From NCBI GenBank assembly GCA_019009955.1, contig CM032228.1:66822501-66886500 (forward strand): a stretch of DNA of 64,000 nt, written 5' to 3'. A program made the translations under genes and the position numbers. Below are positions 23,225-34,417 of the stretch, one piece after another (positions within the stretch are counted from its first letter, which is position 1; each line of letters starts with the position of its first letter). The notes beneath the pieces were generated by a model. That model had not been told where the DNA came from. It worked only from the letters and a program-made list of their open reading frames with translations, and ran no database searches. This stretch comes from Riptortus pedestris (Eukaryota > Arthropoda > Insecta > Hemiptera > Alydidae).

Positions 23225-23419
23225 TGTTATTTAATCTCACATGGTAAACCTAGAGTGGCGAGTTCGATTCCCAACTGGGGAAGTAGGAATTTATTTAGTG
23301 ACGAACTCATTAAATAAAAACCTTAGTCCCACCCTGGCTAGAAAAGGGTGGCAACCTGTAGATAACCCGTTCCAATTAGTCATTAATTAGCAAAAAGTGG
23401 TCTTTAATAAATAAATTTA
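23225..23419 (+). repeat. SINE-1 copy, 5' truncated
   Basis: From CTCACATGGTAAACCTAGAG and the B-box-like GAGTTCGATTCC through CCCACCCTGGCTAGAAAAGG to GTCTTTAATAAATAAAT. Confidence 0.8.
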
Positions 23420-24690
23420 TAGAATATTTTCTCAGATATGTGTTTCGGGATCAAAATAATCCCCTCCGGTCATATATGGAAAAATCTAAATCTCAACTAG
23501 CCTATATTGTACTTTGGGATAGTAGACTCACAAATAAAGAAAGCACAATGACTTTTTTCAGTCATTTTTATGTGACTGAGCAACACTCAGTCGGACAAAC
23601 AACAGTTTCAATATTGATGTCATTGTTCTTAAACTGTATTGCTATTTATAGACTTTCAAACAATCGTTAGAGTTTTATTTATACAGAAGATGGTGTTCAA
23701 AATTATGTACTCCTCCTTCTTCCACATACTTCCACACATTATTAAATTAAAAGTTAAGTAATGCCATCCTCACATTTCGATTATATATGACATCTATTTC
23801 AATTTGACTATGACAAACCTATTCTAAACATAAATTCGATAATATTCGCCCACTCACCACGTAATACTTTATGGGAATGAAAAGGGGATGATTAAACCAA
23901 AAGTAATCTCAGGTATAATAGGAATGAAAACATTATTTCGTACTGATGTTAATGCCATCTTTATATTTTGATGGAAAACCATATCTATTTCGGACCATTA
24001 AGGTAAAACGGTACTGATAAATAAAAAAATAATATTAATATTCTTGTAAATATATATAATAAAGGAATATAATTTTTGATTGCTTTAGTAATTGCCTATT
24101 TTTAAAATGCTTAGTAATGAGAGGATAGACCAACCAGAAGTATTAAAATGTAAATAACGAATTAGTGAAATTGAAATAATTCAAATTTTGTTTTACTTAT
24201 TCCTGGATAATCCAAATACTTTTCACAACCAGTTAGGTTTGGAAAAGACACTTATTCTAAATAGAATATATTTCACTTAGAGATAATTGAATTAAAATAT
24301 TTTCTTTGAACAAGCTTTATTATAAGCAATTATTCGAAATGAAGCATGTGGCTTAAATAAACTTTAGACATCCTTTGAGTGAGGCGTGTATCTCTAAAGT
24401 GAGTGTCTAATAAAGTTTCTTGCCGCAAGATGTAATAATCCTTATCAAGGAGCTTGTGGAACAGCTGTTATAAAGTTTGAAGCCCACTCTCCTCTTTCTT
24501 GCCCACAGTACTTCCGCCAATGTCAACTTTTGACTCACTACCTCCTCACCTTTGTCACTCTAATAGAGCCTTAAAAGAAGGGAAACACCTCTTTTAGTTC
24601 GCCGGGGCTGCGGCAACTTGTGAAAAGTACTCAGGATGAGTTTTTCACAGAACAGGACAATTTGTTCCTACTGACAAGAGTTTAGTACCA
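23420..24690. other. AT-rich region, no recognised gene
   Basis: The plus-strand frame 23440-23670 (76 codons) has no recognised motif. I see no repeat that recurs elsewhere in the window. Confidence 0.35.
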
Positions 24691-24702
24691 GTCAGATCAA
24701 AG

Positions 24703-24975
<273 letters not shown>

Positions 24976-25688
24976 AAAATATGCATGAACAAAGAAGTGT
25001 AAAGGGAATATTTCAATTTTCTTTATACCATTTATAAAACCATCGTTCTATATTATTTGCCGCAATAAAAGTACAGGGGAATGGTAATTGTCAGGGAAGA
25101 GAAAGAACACATCAGCCTGGATTGGAAAAGAATTCTCAAAATTCCAGGAACAACACATATGGACAACATGGAATAATAAACAGCTGATTCAAGCAGGTGT
25201 TTGACAGCTGGGGAATTCTTTGATCCAAAAGTATGACAATAAATCATTCGATTTATGAGATGTCAAACTGTGAAAACGGTATTTCAAGTTAAAATTAGAT
25301 TTGGCTGAGATCGATGCTTGGTGGAGAAACACGCTCCACCATTTCTGTATCTAATAATAGACAACATTCAAGAAAGGATTTTGTCCTATAAATATAGTTG
25401 CTATTGCACCCAACAAAGCTAAGGTAAATTTGGGATGTTGACGGAAGTCTCGAATGCATTACGAAATTGAACGCTTTTAGCATGCTGAGATGCAGAATTG
25501 CAAAGGGTTTGCACATAAATAACTACTCTGTTACATGAACTTCACTGTAAAATGTGAAAAAATATGCTTCATATCCAGTTACGTTTGCATATGGGACTTG
25601 TTTTATTTTGTAATATTTAAATTGTTTCGTTTCTTTCTCTGGAAGTATACTTTTTTTAAAGTAATCGATATCCCAAGAGACAACAAAA
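24976..25688. other. No recognised gene
   Basis: Short frames on the minus strand (25247-25053 and 25516-25295) carry no recognised motif. Confidence 0.35.
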
Positions 25689-25895
25689 AAATCCAGTCAC
25701 GTAGGGGCTGCGTAAACAAAGCCGATTTCCCACGGGAAGGATTATAACAGATAAATCTATATATGGTAACACCACCGAAAATTTTAAGGGAATAAATACA
25801 AACGGTAATAAGAAATCATTCAGTCAATTTACAAGACAAAAAATTGTGCAACGGGAATCGTCTGAATTGTAAACAAACCAGTGGCCAGTGAACAT
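25689..25895 (-). mobile_element. HINE-B right-end fragment (long subtype)
   Basis: TCCAGTCACGTAGGGGCTGC start, then AGCCGATTTCCCACGGG, AACACCACCGAAAATTTTAA and ACGGTAATAAGAAATCATTC, shared with the copies at 17156 and 19368. The rest is missing. Confidence 0.6.
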
Positions 25896-25939
25896 CGCAG
25901 ACATTTTTTGATACTAATAACAGTGATATTTAGAATTTT

Positions 25940-26051
25940 AGCAGATCTCCCTTAAGGGAAATCAGTTATTGAGGTTATCCTCATGACGGAATTTTCTTCA
26001 AATGTCCATCGATCCTACCTAGTAGATGACGAAAATGAGGTCCGTTCAAAA

Positions 26052-26095
<44 letters not shown>

Positions 26096-26380
26096 CTGTT
26101 ACCGCTCTAGCGGTCGCAATTTTTGAAATTGTACAGAATCAATCATATTGCAAATTAAATTTACTATAAATATTGTTATGTACATTGATTCTCTATCTTG
26201 AACATTAACCGAGATATTTGCATTTTTATTAAATGTGGGCGGCTAATGGACGAGTGACTTTCCCGCCAAAAGCTAGTTCGGCCGTTTCCTTAACTGCTCG
26301 GCTCTCGTGCAATTTCGCTAATGTAAAACTTCACGCTGGAAAGCTGCTTAGTTTACGCAGTCCCTGCGTGACGGACTTTT
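25940..26380 (+). mobile_element. HINE-B copy, complete ends, internally shortened
   Basis: AGCAGATCTCCCTTAAGGGA at the start, TA tract at 26055-26090, hairpin ACGCAGTCCCTGCGT and GACGGACTTTT at the end. The G-rich interior block is deleted. Confidence 0.8.
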
Positions 26381-26464
26381 CGAATCTATTTTTAACCTAC
26401 ACCGGCCACTGTTCTTCGTCAGGTATCAGTCGTTAACTAATATGGTCATTAGTGTTGAATAAAA

Positions 26465-27027
26465 CGTCAACACCGAACATATTTGCATGCACCTCATACA
26501 GTAGGAGTTTATTGAAAACAATATTCATTCCAATAAAGTGTTCTATAATATATCAGTTTATTGTTAACATAACATGAGTAGGTAGAGGTTTTAATGAGGG
26601 CTGGAAATAGGAATATCTCGCTTAATATCCTTTGTACCAGTACGTTTATAACAACATTTATATGGAATTATTGCCTTACCACCCCGTAATTGGCAATGAG
26701 ATTGGTTCTATAAAGTTTTTCGACGTACAATAACGGAGATATTTCAAACATTGAAAATTCTCCCATCTAAACCCCCTTTCCCCAGTCCGATTTCAGGTAT
26801 TAACTATATTGATCTTTAGTTTTATATAAAACGCATATAAACCGAGTTTGGTCACGATACAATAATAACTGCTATTGCTAGAGCTGTAGCAGACAAGTGT
26901 ATATATAAATTTGGAAGGACCTCATTTTCGTCATCTCCTAGGTTGGGAAGATGGATATATGAAGATTTTTGAAAATCGCGTCATGAGTACAACCTCAATA
27001 GCTGATTTCCATTACGGGAAATCTGCT
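26465..27027 (-). mobile_element. HINE-B copy lacking right terminus
   Basis: Long-subtype interior (TAACATGAGTAGG, GAATATCTCGCTTAATATCC), a very short TA stretch, and a complete left half ending CGGGAAATCTGCT. Confidence 0.7.
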
Positions 27028-27640
27028 AACAGGGGAGGTTAGTTCCAGAGGAAGCATTGAATGAAGTCGGAATTTAACGCTTTTGTGGTTACAGAGATTG
27101 TAAAATGTTGATAAGTTAAAATGAGCCAATAGATAGGAGTCAAGCCGACAATCGTAAGTAGATCTGGGGGTCTGTCTACTGGCGTTGACATGAAGTGGCA
27201 ATGCACGAGTCAGATATGAACGGCGAATCATGAAAATTGATAGAGCGCTACAAACAGAGCACGGACCGATTGAATTTCACAAATGGCCGTCGAATATTTG
27301 ACATATATGCTCAAGCTGATTAACTCGTCCTGTCATGTTTACTCTTGATAGCTGATAAAATAGACTCTAAACTATTATCGATTCATACAGTAGGCCGAGC
27401 TATATTCGGAATGCTGAGCAGGGACCAAATAAAACTGGCTTGACTAAACCACTGTCCTGCTTTATTAGCTCTTTATATAGAAATGCTACAGCCTCTCTCA
27501 ATTATTGGACTTGGTGTTGCATTACAAAGTACATCTCAGTCTAGTTTATTATCGAAGCGGTTCAATTACATACGAAATAAACTGTTTATTGAGATTGGGT
27601 TTCACTCTGGCCTTTTCAACTGGTCCTCCGGATTTTAAAA
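27028..27640. other. No recognised gene
   Basis: Unassigned sequence with only short frames. Confidence 0.4.
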
Positions 27641-27686
27641 AAATAAAGTCCGTCTCGCAGGGGCTGCGAAAACTAAGCAGAGGGGG
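27641..27686 (-). mobile_element. HINE-B right-end fragment
   Basis: AAGTCCGTCTCGCAGGGGCT and AAAACTAAGCAGA, ending abruptly at SINE-2 copy b. Confidence 0.55.
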
Positions 27687-27689
27687 CTC

Positions 27690-27905
27690 ATTCTACTCGG
27701 GCGGATCAGTGGTCAATTCTCACTGGCAGCCTGCCTGTTAACTGTCATAATTCCGGGGAGCTGTCAGACGAATACTCGATAGACCCCGCTTATCCACAAG
27801 CACTACGACACTAGCGCGCTCTGATAGCAAACTCGAGAACCAACTTTCTCCCATGGCGGGGATCGAACATGCACCTATTTGTACCTTCATCTTGCTGATG
27901 GTAGT
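27690..27905 (-). repeat. SINE-2 candidate, copy b
   Basis: Reverse complement of the 20316-20610 family. The minus strand carries GTTCGATCCCCGCCATGG, a better B-box match than copy a, then GAGCGCGCTAGTGTCG and GCTTGTGGATAAGCGGGG. Confidence 0.55.
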
Positions 27906-27951
27906 GGTAGGTGTACCCAAGCCTTAAGCCTCACCGTTGTTTGATATATAT

Positions 27952-27992
<41 letters not shown>

Positions 27993-27997
<5 letters not shown>

Positions 27998-28779
27998 CTA
28001 CTGTACGTGTGTATGTCACTCCTCCTAAACGGCTGGACCGATTTGAATGAATTTTTTTGTATGCGTTTGGGTGACGCCCTGGATGGTTTAGATTCACAAA
28101 TCAGCCCGGCAGATGGAGCAGGAGTGGGAGTTGTGAGGGAGGCCTAAAATTAAAAATAGCGATATTTCGTTTCCTATTGGGTTTTCGGAAAATATGCACA
28201 AGCTAAAAGTTGTTTATTTTGTTATTTAGAGTAACTTTTGTTATACTCACTTTTGTCGTATAACAATAAACGAGATATACACTAAAAAAATAAAGTGGGA
28301 GCCAACAATTTTATTGGGCACTAACGATTGAACCGAACTTAACAAAACTCTATATGTAAATTAGCATTAATTCTTCCATGATTATAAGCTATATTAAATT
28401 TATTAGGTTCGAACGGGACTAGGGGTTTTAAGGGAGGCCTGAATAAAAAATTCCCGATATTTCATTTTCTATTTGTTTTTAGGCAAACATGCGCATAACA
28501 AAAGTTGTTTTTTGTGTTATTAAAAGTAGCCTTTGTTTTAAACTTTTTTTCGTATAACAATGTGTGAAGCAATCAATTAGCATAGAAATATTGAAATCCT
28601 CAACAATTATTTTCAATATGAACATTATTAATTATAACGAATTGTTTTTAGAAAAATGGATGTTATTTTAAAATAAAGAATAATGAAATTATTATATTAT
28701 CTGTTTTTCATTTCATACTTTGTTTAATATCCTAATCGTTTGAAATATCATGCAGAGCAACGTCAGTCGGGTCCGCTAG
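27993..28779 (+). mobile_element. Chimeric HINE (A-like interior, different ends)
   Basis: Follows a TA tract and begins ATTCTACTGTACGTGTGTAT with AAACGGCTGGACCGATTTGA. It then continues with two HINE-A type subrepeats (GATATTTCGTTTCCTATTGG) and ends CAGTCGGGTCCGCTAG at 28779. The first about 130 bp and the 3' end differ from HINE-A while the middle is shared. No coding capacity. Confidence 0.7.
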
Positions 28780-28781
28780 TT

Positions 28782-29148
28782 TATTTATATATTTGTTTTA
28801 TGGCTTTAAATGGCCATCCTTTTTGTCATATCCAAATAAAGACATATATTTTTAAATCTGCTACAATCACATAGATACATGCTGTGAACTTCACGAAGCA
28901 TTTGAATTACAGCCATCCTGCCAGTATCGTATCTTGTAGTGTGGCTGTCACTTGTAGACATGTTATAGTAATTTACGGGATATAAAGATCTAAGGTTATT
29001 ATCATTAAGGGAAGATGTTTGAAAATTTAAGGTTTCATCCAACGCGAGTCCAAACTGTTGTGCACATGCATTGTACAATTGGTGGAAAAGAAGAGAGGTA
29101 CTACGCCTGCATAAGCCAGATCGCTGATAATTTGGAAAACACACACAC

Positions 29149-29150
<2 letters not shown>
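28782..29150. other. No recognised gene
   Basis: Unassigned. Followed by a TA tract at about 29151-29205. Confidence 0.35.
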
Positions 29151-29206
<56 letters not shown>

Positions 29207-29208
<2 letters not shown>

Positions 29209-29265
29209 ATTAAGGAAAATCAGCTATTGAGGTTGTACTCATGACGCGGTTTTCAAAAATGTTCA
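29207..29265 (+). mobile_element. HINE-B left-end fragment
   Basis: TAAGGAAAATCAGCTATTGA then GGTTGTACTCATGACGCGG after a TA tract. Confidence 0.5.
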
Positions 29266-29389
29266 CACGAATCGGGATTTCGATTCTGTAACCCAAAAGC
29301 GTAACAGATCGCCTGATATAATCTAAAACCTCTAAGAGGGAAAATAATTGAGCAAGCGAGTAAGTAGCTTGTGAAGTGGATGTTGTATT

Positions 29390-29510
29390 AGCAGATTTCC
29401 CTTAAGTGAAATCAGCTATTGAGGTCGTCGTGAGGAGTTTAGAAAAATTTCCTCCATAGAATGTCCATCGATCCTACCCAAGAGATGACGAAAATGAGTT
29501 CCGTTCAATA

Positions 29511-29592
<82 letters not shown>

Positions 29593-30339
29593 CTGTTAAC
29601 GCTCTAGCGGTCGCAATTTTTGTTTGATCGTTACCAAACTCCATATTTAATCGTTTTATGTAAAAAGGAAGATCAAGTTCATTAATGACTGAAATTGGAC
29701 CAGTGGGAGGTGGGGAGGTTAGAGGAGGGGATTTTGAAAATTCGAAATATCTCCGCTACTATAAGTCGGATCGAAAAATTGTATTAAACCAATCTTATTG
29801 AAAAATTAATGTCCTATAAATATTGTTCTATACATATTTTCTGTATCATGAATATTAACCGAGTTATTTAGATTTCATAGTTTTCAGCCTTCAGCTAACT
29901 CTTACTTCTACTCATGTTAAACTAACAATACTCGGTTACGTAATAAACCACATTATTCGAACCTTAAATACAAAATATTGTTGACCCACCCCGTCTTAAG
30001 TTTTTGGACAACTTAAATTTGATTGATTGAGATAAAAATTATTCTGATTCATTATTAATTACAGTACTAGATATAGTAAAAAGTTTTCAATCAAATTAAT
30101 ATGTTATATTCTGATATATTTCAGTAATTGTTTCCCTTTCCGATGAGAGTCGGGTTGGCAGACTTGTTTGTTTACATTTTATACGCTCTCCGCCTGGAGG
30201 GAAAAGATTTCTTATTACCGTTTGAATTTATTTACTTAATATTCAAGGTGGTGTTGTGTTACCGGTATGTAGATTTATCTATTATTAACTTCACGAGGGA
30301 AATCTGCTTAGTTAACGCAGCCCCTGCGTGACGGACTTT
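29390..30339 (+). mobile_element. HINE-B copy, full length (long subtype)
   Basis: About 950 bp. Starts AGCAGATTTCCCTTAAGTGA, has a TA tract at 29514-29564 followed by a TG tract, the long-subtype interior, GGGAAATCTGCTTAG, and the terminal hairpin ACGCAGCCCCTGCGT with GACGGACTTTA. A good representative of the long subtype. Confidence 0.85.
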
Positions 30340-30746
30340 AACTTCCCGGGAATGAAAGAAGACACGGGTATAATTCCGGCTGACTGAAACATCTTCTGTT
30401 TATTATATAAAAACACCCATCCATTAAGATCGTAAAAAAAAAAAACTAAGCTCAACTAAAAATAAATAAATAACCACAACAACTGATAAGAGAGTGCAAT
30501 GTTTAGAAAATATTTATTTAATAATAAAGGAAAAATATAAAATAAAACAGAGATAGTAGAGTAGCTGCACGGGTTATAAAAGCATTGCTTTGTAAAATGA
30601 TATTGGCGGAAAGCATATTATCATTATAACCTTGATTAGGAATGTTTAGTATTCGGTTCAATGGCATTAAACACATTTGCCAATAATGCATTCAAATTAC
30701 ACCATATTCTCTCAAGCCTCTTCCAGAAGCGCGGTTCTGAACAAAA
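30340..30746. other. No recognised gene
   Basis: AT-rich unassigned spacer. Confidence 0.4.
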
Positions 30747-31199
30747 AAAGTCCGTCACGCAGTGGCTCCGTAAACTAAGCAGATTTCCCACGTGATGTTT
30801 TACAATAGAGAAATTTCACGAGAGCCAAGCAGTTAAGGAAACGGCCGAACTAGCTTTTGGCGGGAAAGTCACTCGTCCGCTAGCCGCCCAGATTTAATAA
30901 AAATGCAAATATCTCGGTTAATATTCAAGATAGAGAAAAAATGTATATAACAATATTTATAGTAAATTTAATTTGCAATAAGATTGATTCTGTAAAATGT
31001 TTCGATCCGACGTATAGTAACGGAGATATTTCGAATTTTCGAAAATCCTCCCCTCTAAACCCCCCCTCCCACTGGTCCGATTTCAGCCATTGACGAACTT
31101 GTTCTTTATTTTTACATAAAACGACTAAATATCAAGTTTGGACACGATCAAACAAAAATTGCGACCGCTAGAGCGGTAACAGACAAATATATAGATAGA

Positions 31200-31246
<47 letters not shown>

Positions 31247-31396
31247 ATATATATATATATATATATATACAGTTTTGAACGGACCTCATTTTCGTCATCT
31301 ACTAGGTAGGATCGATGAACATTTGAAGAAATATTTCGAAAATTCCGTCATGAGTACAACCTCAATAGCTGATTTCCCTTAAGGGAAATCTGCTAA
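30747..31396 (-). mobile_element. HINE-B copy, full length (short subtype)
   Basis: About 650 bp. AGTCCGTCACGCAGTGGCTC at one end, CTAAGCAGATTTCCCACGTG, the G-rich and CTCTAGCGGT blocks, a TA tract at about 31200-31270, and the perfect palindrome TTTCCCTTAAGGGAAA within AGCAGA...TCTGCT at the other. A good representative of the short subtype. Confidence 0.85.
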
Positions 31397-32131
31397 AAGC
31401 ATGTAATATATCCCAAAAGTTATAAATCTATCCATAAATAATAAAACTATAAAGTTTATATGAATTTTTATTTAAATTTAAAGCGTATCCCTTCATTTCA
31501 TTCAAAGAAAATGACATTCTTGCGTATCTGTCTCCCTGTCGGCCCGTTTGTAACCCAATCATCGTTAATATTATTTGTATAGAATACATTTAAAGAATAA
31601 ATTGCATTTAGAATACCTTCTTCACATTTATACATTTCCAAATACCGACTTTTGGAAATTAGACGAAATTTATCGATGCCCATGAAAGTGTCTAGATAGA
31701 AATCTGAAATTGGATGTAATGAACTAAGGCTATGCTTATTATTATAAATGATGATATTTTATACTTTAAAACAGATAGAACTTAAAGGGTTATATTGGTT
31801 TTATTGTGAAAATGTGATGAAGAAATTATATTTAAAACGAATTTTGTAGTACAAACACGGTACATGATATAATTAATATTATAATTCTGATTTCCAACTC
31901 CGGTAGCCAAACAACATTTATGTCTTCCTTAAGAATACCTCAAACAAGGTTTAAAATATTTAGTACCTTTATGTAGAAATTGACTTCTATCTGTGCGTGC
32001 TATCTAAATTGTGCTTTTCTACCATTTACAAGAGTTTGGTGTACTTGGTTAAAAATAACCACAATTACATTTGTAAGGGAAACTATTTTGAATTCGACAC
32101 TCAAAGACGATTAACACAGTTAGTTAGTTTT
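31397..32131. other. No recognised gene
   Basis: AT-rich. The minus-strand frame 31683-31498 has no recognised motif. Confidence 0.35.
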
Positions 32132-32845
32132 AGCAGATTTCCCTCAAGGGGAATTAAAAATCGAGTTGACAAACGGGAGGGGGGATTTTTGAAAATTCTG
32201 TTATTATACGTCATATCGAAAAATTATTGCAAATTTAATGTTCTGTAAATATCGTTATAATACATGTTTTCACAATATTAACCGAGATGTTGACAGTTTT
32301 TAGATTTCAGCCTTCAGTAAACCCCACTTTCAGTCATCGCACGTTAAGAATAAGCCAATAAATCATAAAACGTTTTATTTCAAGCCGAAATACCAAATAT
32401 TGTGTTCAACAAATCTTTTCTAAATGAGATAAATGCAAATTTATTCTGATAACCCCCCACCCCCGTCTTTTGTGCCTGGATTACTAAAATTAGAGCGATT
32501 GAGATTATTCTTATTCATTATAAATTACAGTAGTAGATATAATAAATAGTTTTCAATAAAATTAACTTATCATATTCATATATTGTTTTTTTTTTCAATT
32601 AAGAATATTTCTATCTATTTATTCAGCTCTGAGAGCTTAGCTGACCTGTTTGTTTACAATTCAGTTGCTTCCTGTTGTAGAGGTCATTTAAATTTAAATT
32701 GCTTGAATTATTTCTCATTACCATTTGCATTTATTCACATAATACTCACGGTGGTGTTAAGTGTTACAAGTATGTAGATTTTTCTATTGTAAAACTTCAC
32801 GTGGGAAATCTTCTTAGCTTTCCCAGCCCTTGCGTGACGGGCTTT
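32132..32845 (+). mobile_element. HINE-B copy with central deletion
   Basis: AGCAGATTTCCCTCAAGGGG start fuses directly to the G-rich interior, so the rest of the left half and the TA tract are deleted. It continues through the long-subtype interior to GGGAAATCTTCTTAG and a damaged terminal hairpin with GACGGGCTTTA. Confidence 0.75.
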
Positions 32846-33042
32846 ATGTACTTGGGCCACCACCTCACTCTTGCCTGATATTACAACGGAATATCGGAGC
32901 AGAATTTTATTATATTATTTCCAGTAATGCTAAGATGACGAATTTATCTTTTAGCAGATTTTCCTTAAGGGAAATCAGCTATTGAGGTCGTACTCATGAC
33001 GCGATTTTCGAAAAATTTCTTCAAATGTCCGTCAAAATTATA

Positions 33043-33096
<54 letters not shown>

Positions 33097-33103
<7 letters not shown>

Positions 33104-34126
33104 TAAAATTGTAACCTCTGTCTGTACATTGATTTTTTTCGCGAAATTTCACGATAACTTTTCGTTTCACATGTCATAGACACCATATCTGCATTTTGTT
33201 TCTTTCGTGTATGTTTGTTTGTTTGTTTGTTTGTTTGTTTGTTTGTTTGTTTGTTTGTTTGTTTGTTTGTTTGTTTGTTACCTTTTCACGCATAAACGGC
33301 TGAACCGAATTTTATGAAACTTGGTATGTACATTACTACTAACCCAACTTAGACTTTAGGCTATATTAAATTTCTCTGAGACAAACAGGAGTGGGGGTTA
33401 TAAGGGAAGCCTGAAATTGAAAATAGCGATATTTCGTTTTCTATTGGTTTTTCGGTAAATATGCACATAACAAAAGTTGTTTATTTTGTTATTTAGAGTA
33501 ACTTTTGTTATATACACTTTTGTCGTATACCGAAGTTTAAATGCGTTATACGCTAAAAATTATAGCGGGAGTCAACAATATTATTTGCCAAAAAAGACTC
33601 AACCGAACTAAATAAAACTCAGTATGTGTATTAGCAGTGAGGCCTTCATTATAATAAGCCATACCAACATTTCTATGGACGGGCAGGAGTGGGGGTTATA
33701 AGGGAAGCCTGAAATTAAAAATAGCGATATTTCGTTTCCTATTGGTTTTTCCGCAAATATAAACATGACACTAGCTGTTTATTTTGTTATTTAAAATAAC
33801 TTTTGTTATATTCATTTCTGTCGTATAACAATGTATAAACGAGATATACATTAAAAACTAGAGCGGGGGCCAACAATTTTGTTGGGCACTAACTATTAAA
33901 CCGAACTTTAAAAAACTCGGAATGTGAATTAGCATTTAGTGTTCCATGATTATAAGATATATTAAAATTTTTAGGGCCAAACGGGAGTGGGGGTTATGAG
34001 GGAGGCCTGAAATGAAAAATTGTGATATTCCGATTCGAATTGGGTTTTCAACGATTTTCTATAAAAATACAATCATTAGTCAGTCAACGATGATTTGACA
34101 CGGGCATTGCCGGGTATATTAGCTAG
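33097..34126 (+). mobile_element. HINE-A copy (nested)
   Basis: AAAATTGTAACCTCTGTCTG start, a TTTG microsatellite of about 70 bp (33205-33275), three subrepeats, and a variant 3' end CGGGCATTGCCGGGTATATT then AGCTAG at 34126. Confidence 0.75.
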
Positions 34127-34129
34127 ATC

Positions 34130-34415
34130 GTATATACAAAATACGTACATTATAGATGATATTTAATTATAATAAATGCTATCCATGATTATGATTTGTA
34201 CTATTCACGGTGTGTCAAACAGTGGAGAGGGAATGATTAGAGACTTATTTTCATTTATTCTTCAAACCTAAAATTTTTTTTCCACAAGTTACCCTTACGG
34301 GGAAAAGTGTGCCTAGACGGGAAGAGCAGTTCTACACATAGAAGCATTGACAAAAACAAAATAAAATCTTTCCGTCTCAAATGATTTCCCGAGCGAAGCC
34401 GGGTACCTTGGCTAG
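34130..34415 (+). mobile_element. HINE-A 3' fragment
   Basis: Ends GAGCGAAGCCGGGTACCTTG then GCTAG at 34415. It has no 5' part and abuts the next copy through a short TA tract. Confidence 0.6.
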
Positions 34416-34417
34416 TA

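Noticed and set aside
30747..31396. HINE-B read in reverse as a canonical Helitron (5' TC..., 3' CTAA)
   Set aside because: The reverse reading does give TCCGTCACG... and ...TCTGCTAA, but the hairpin then sits at the very end and the asymmetric inverted repeats fit the Helentron layout in the other direction better. Not fully excluded.
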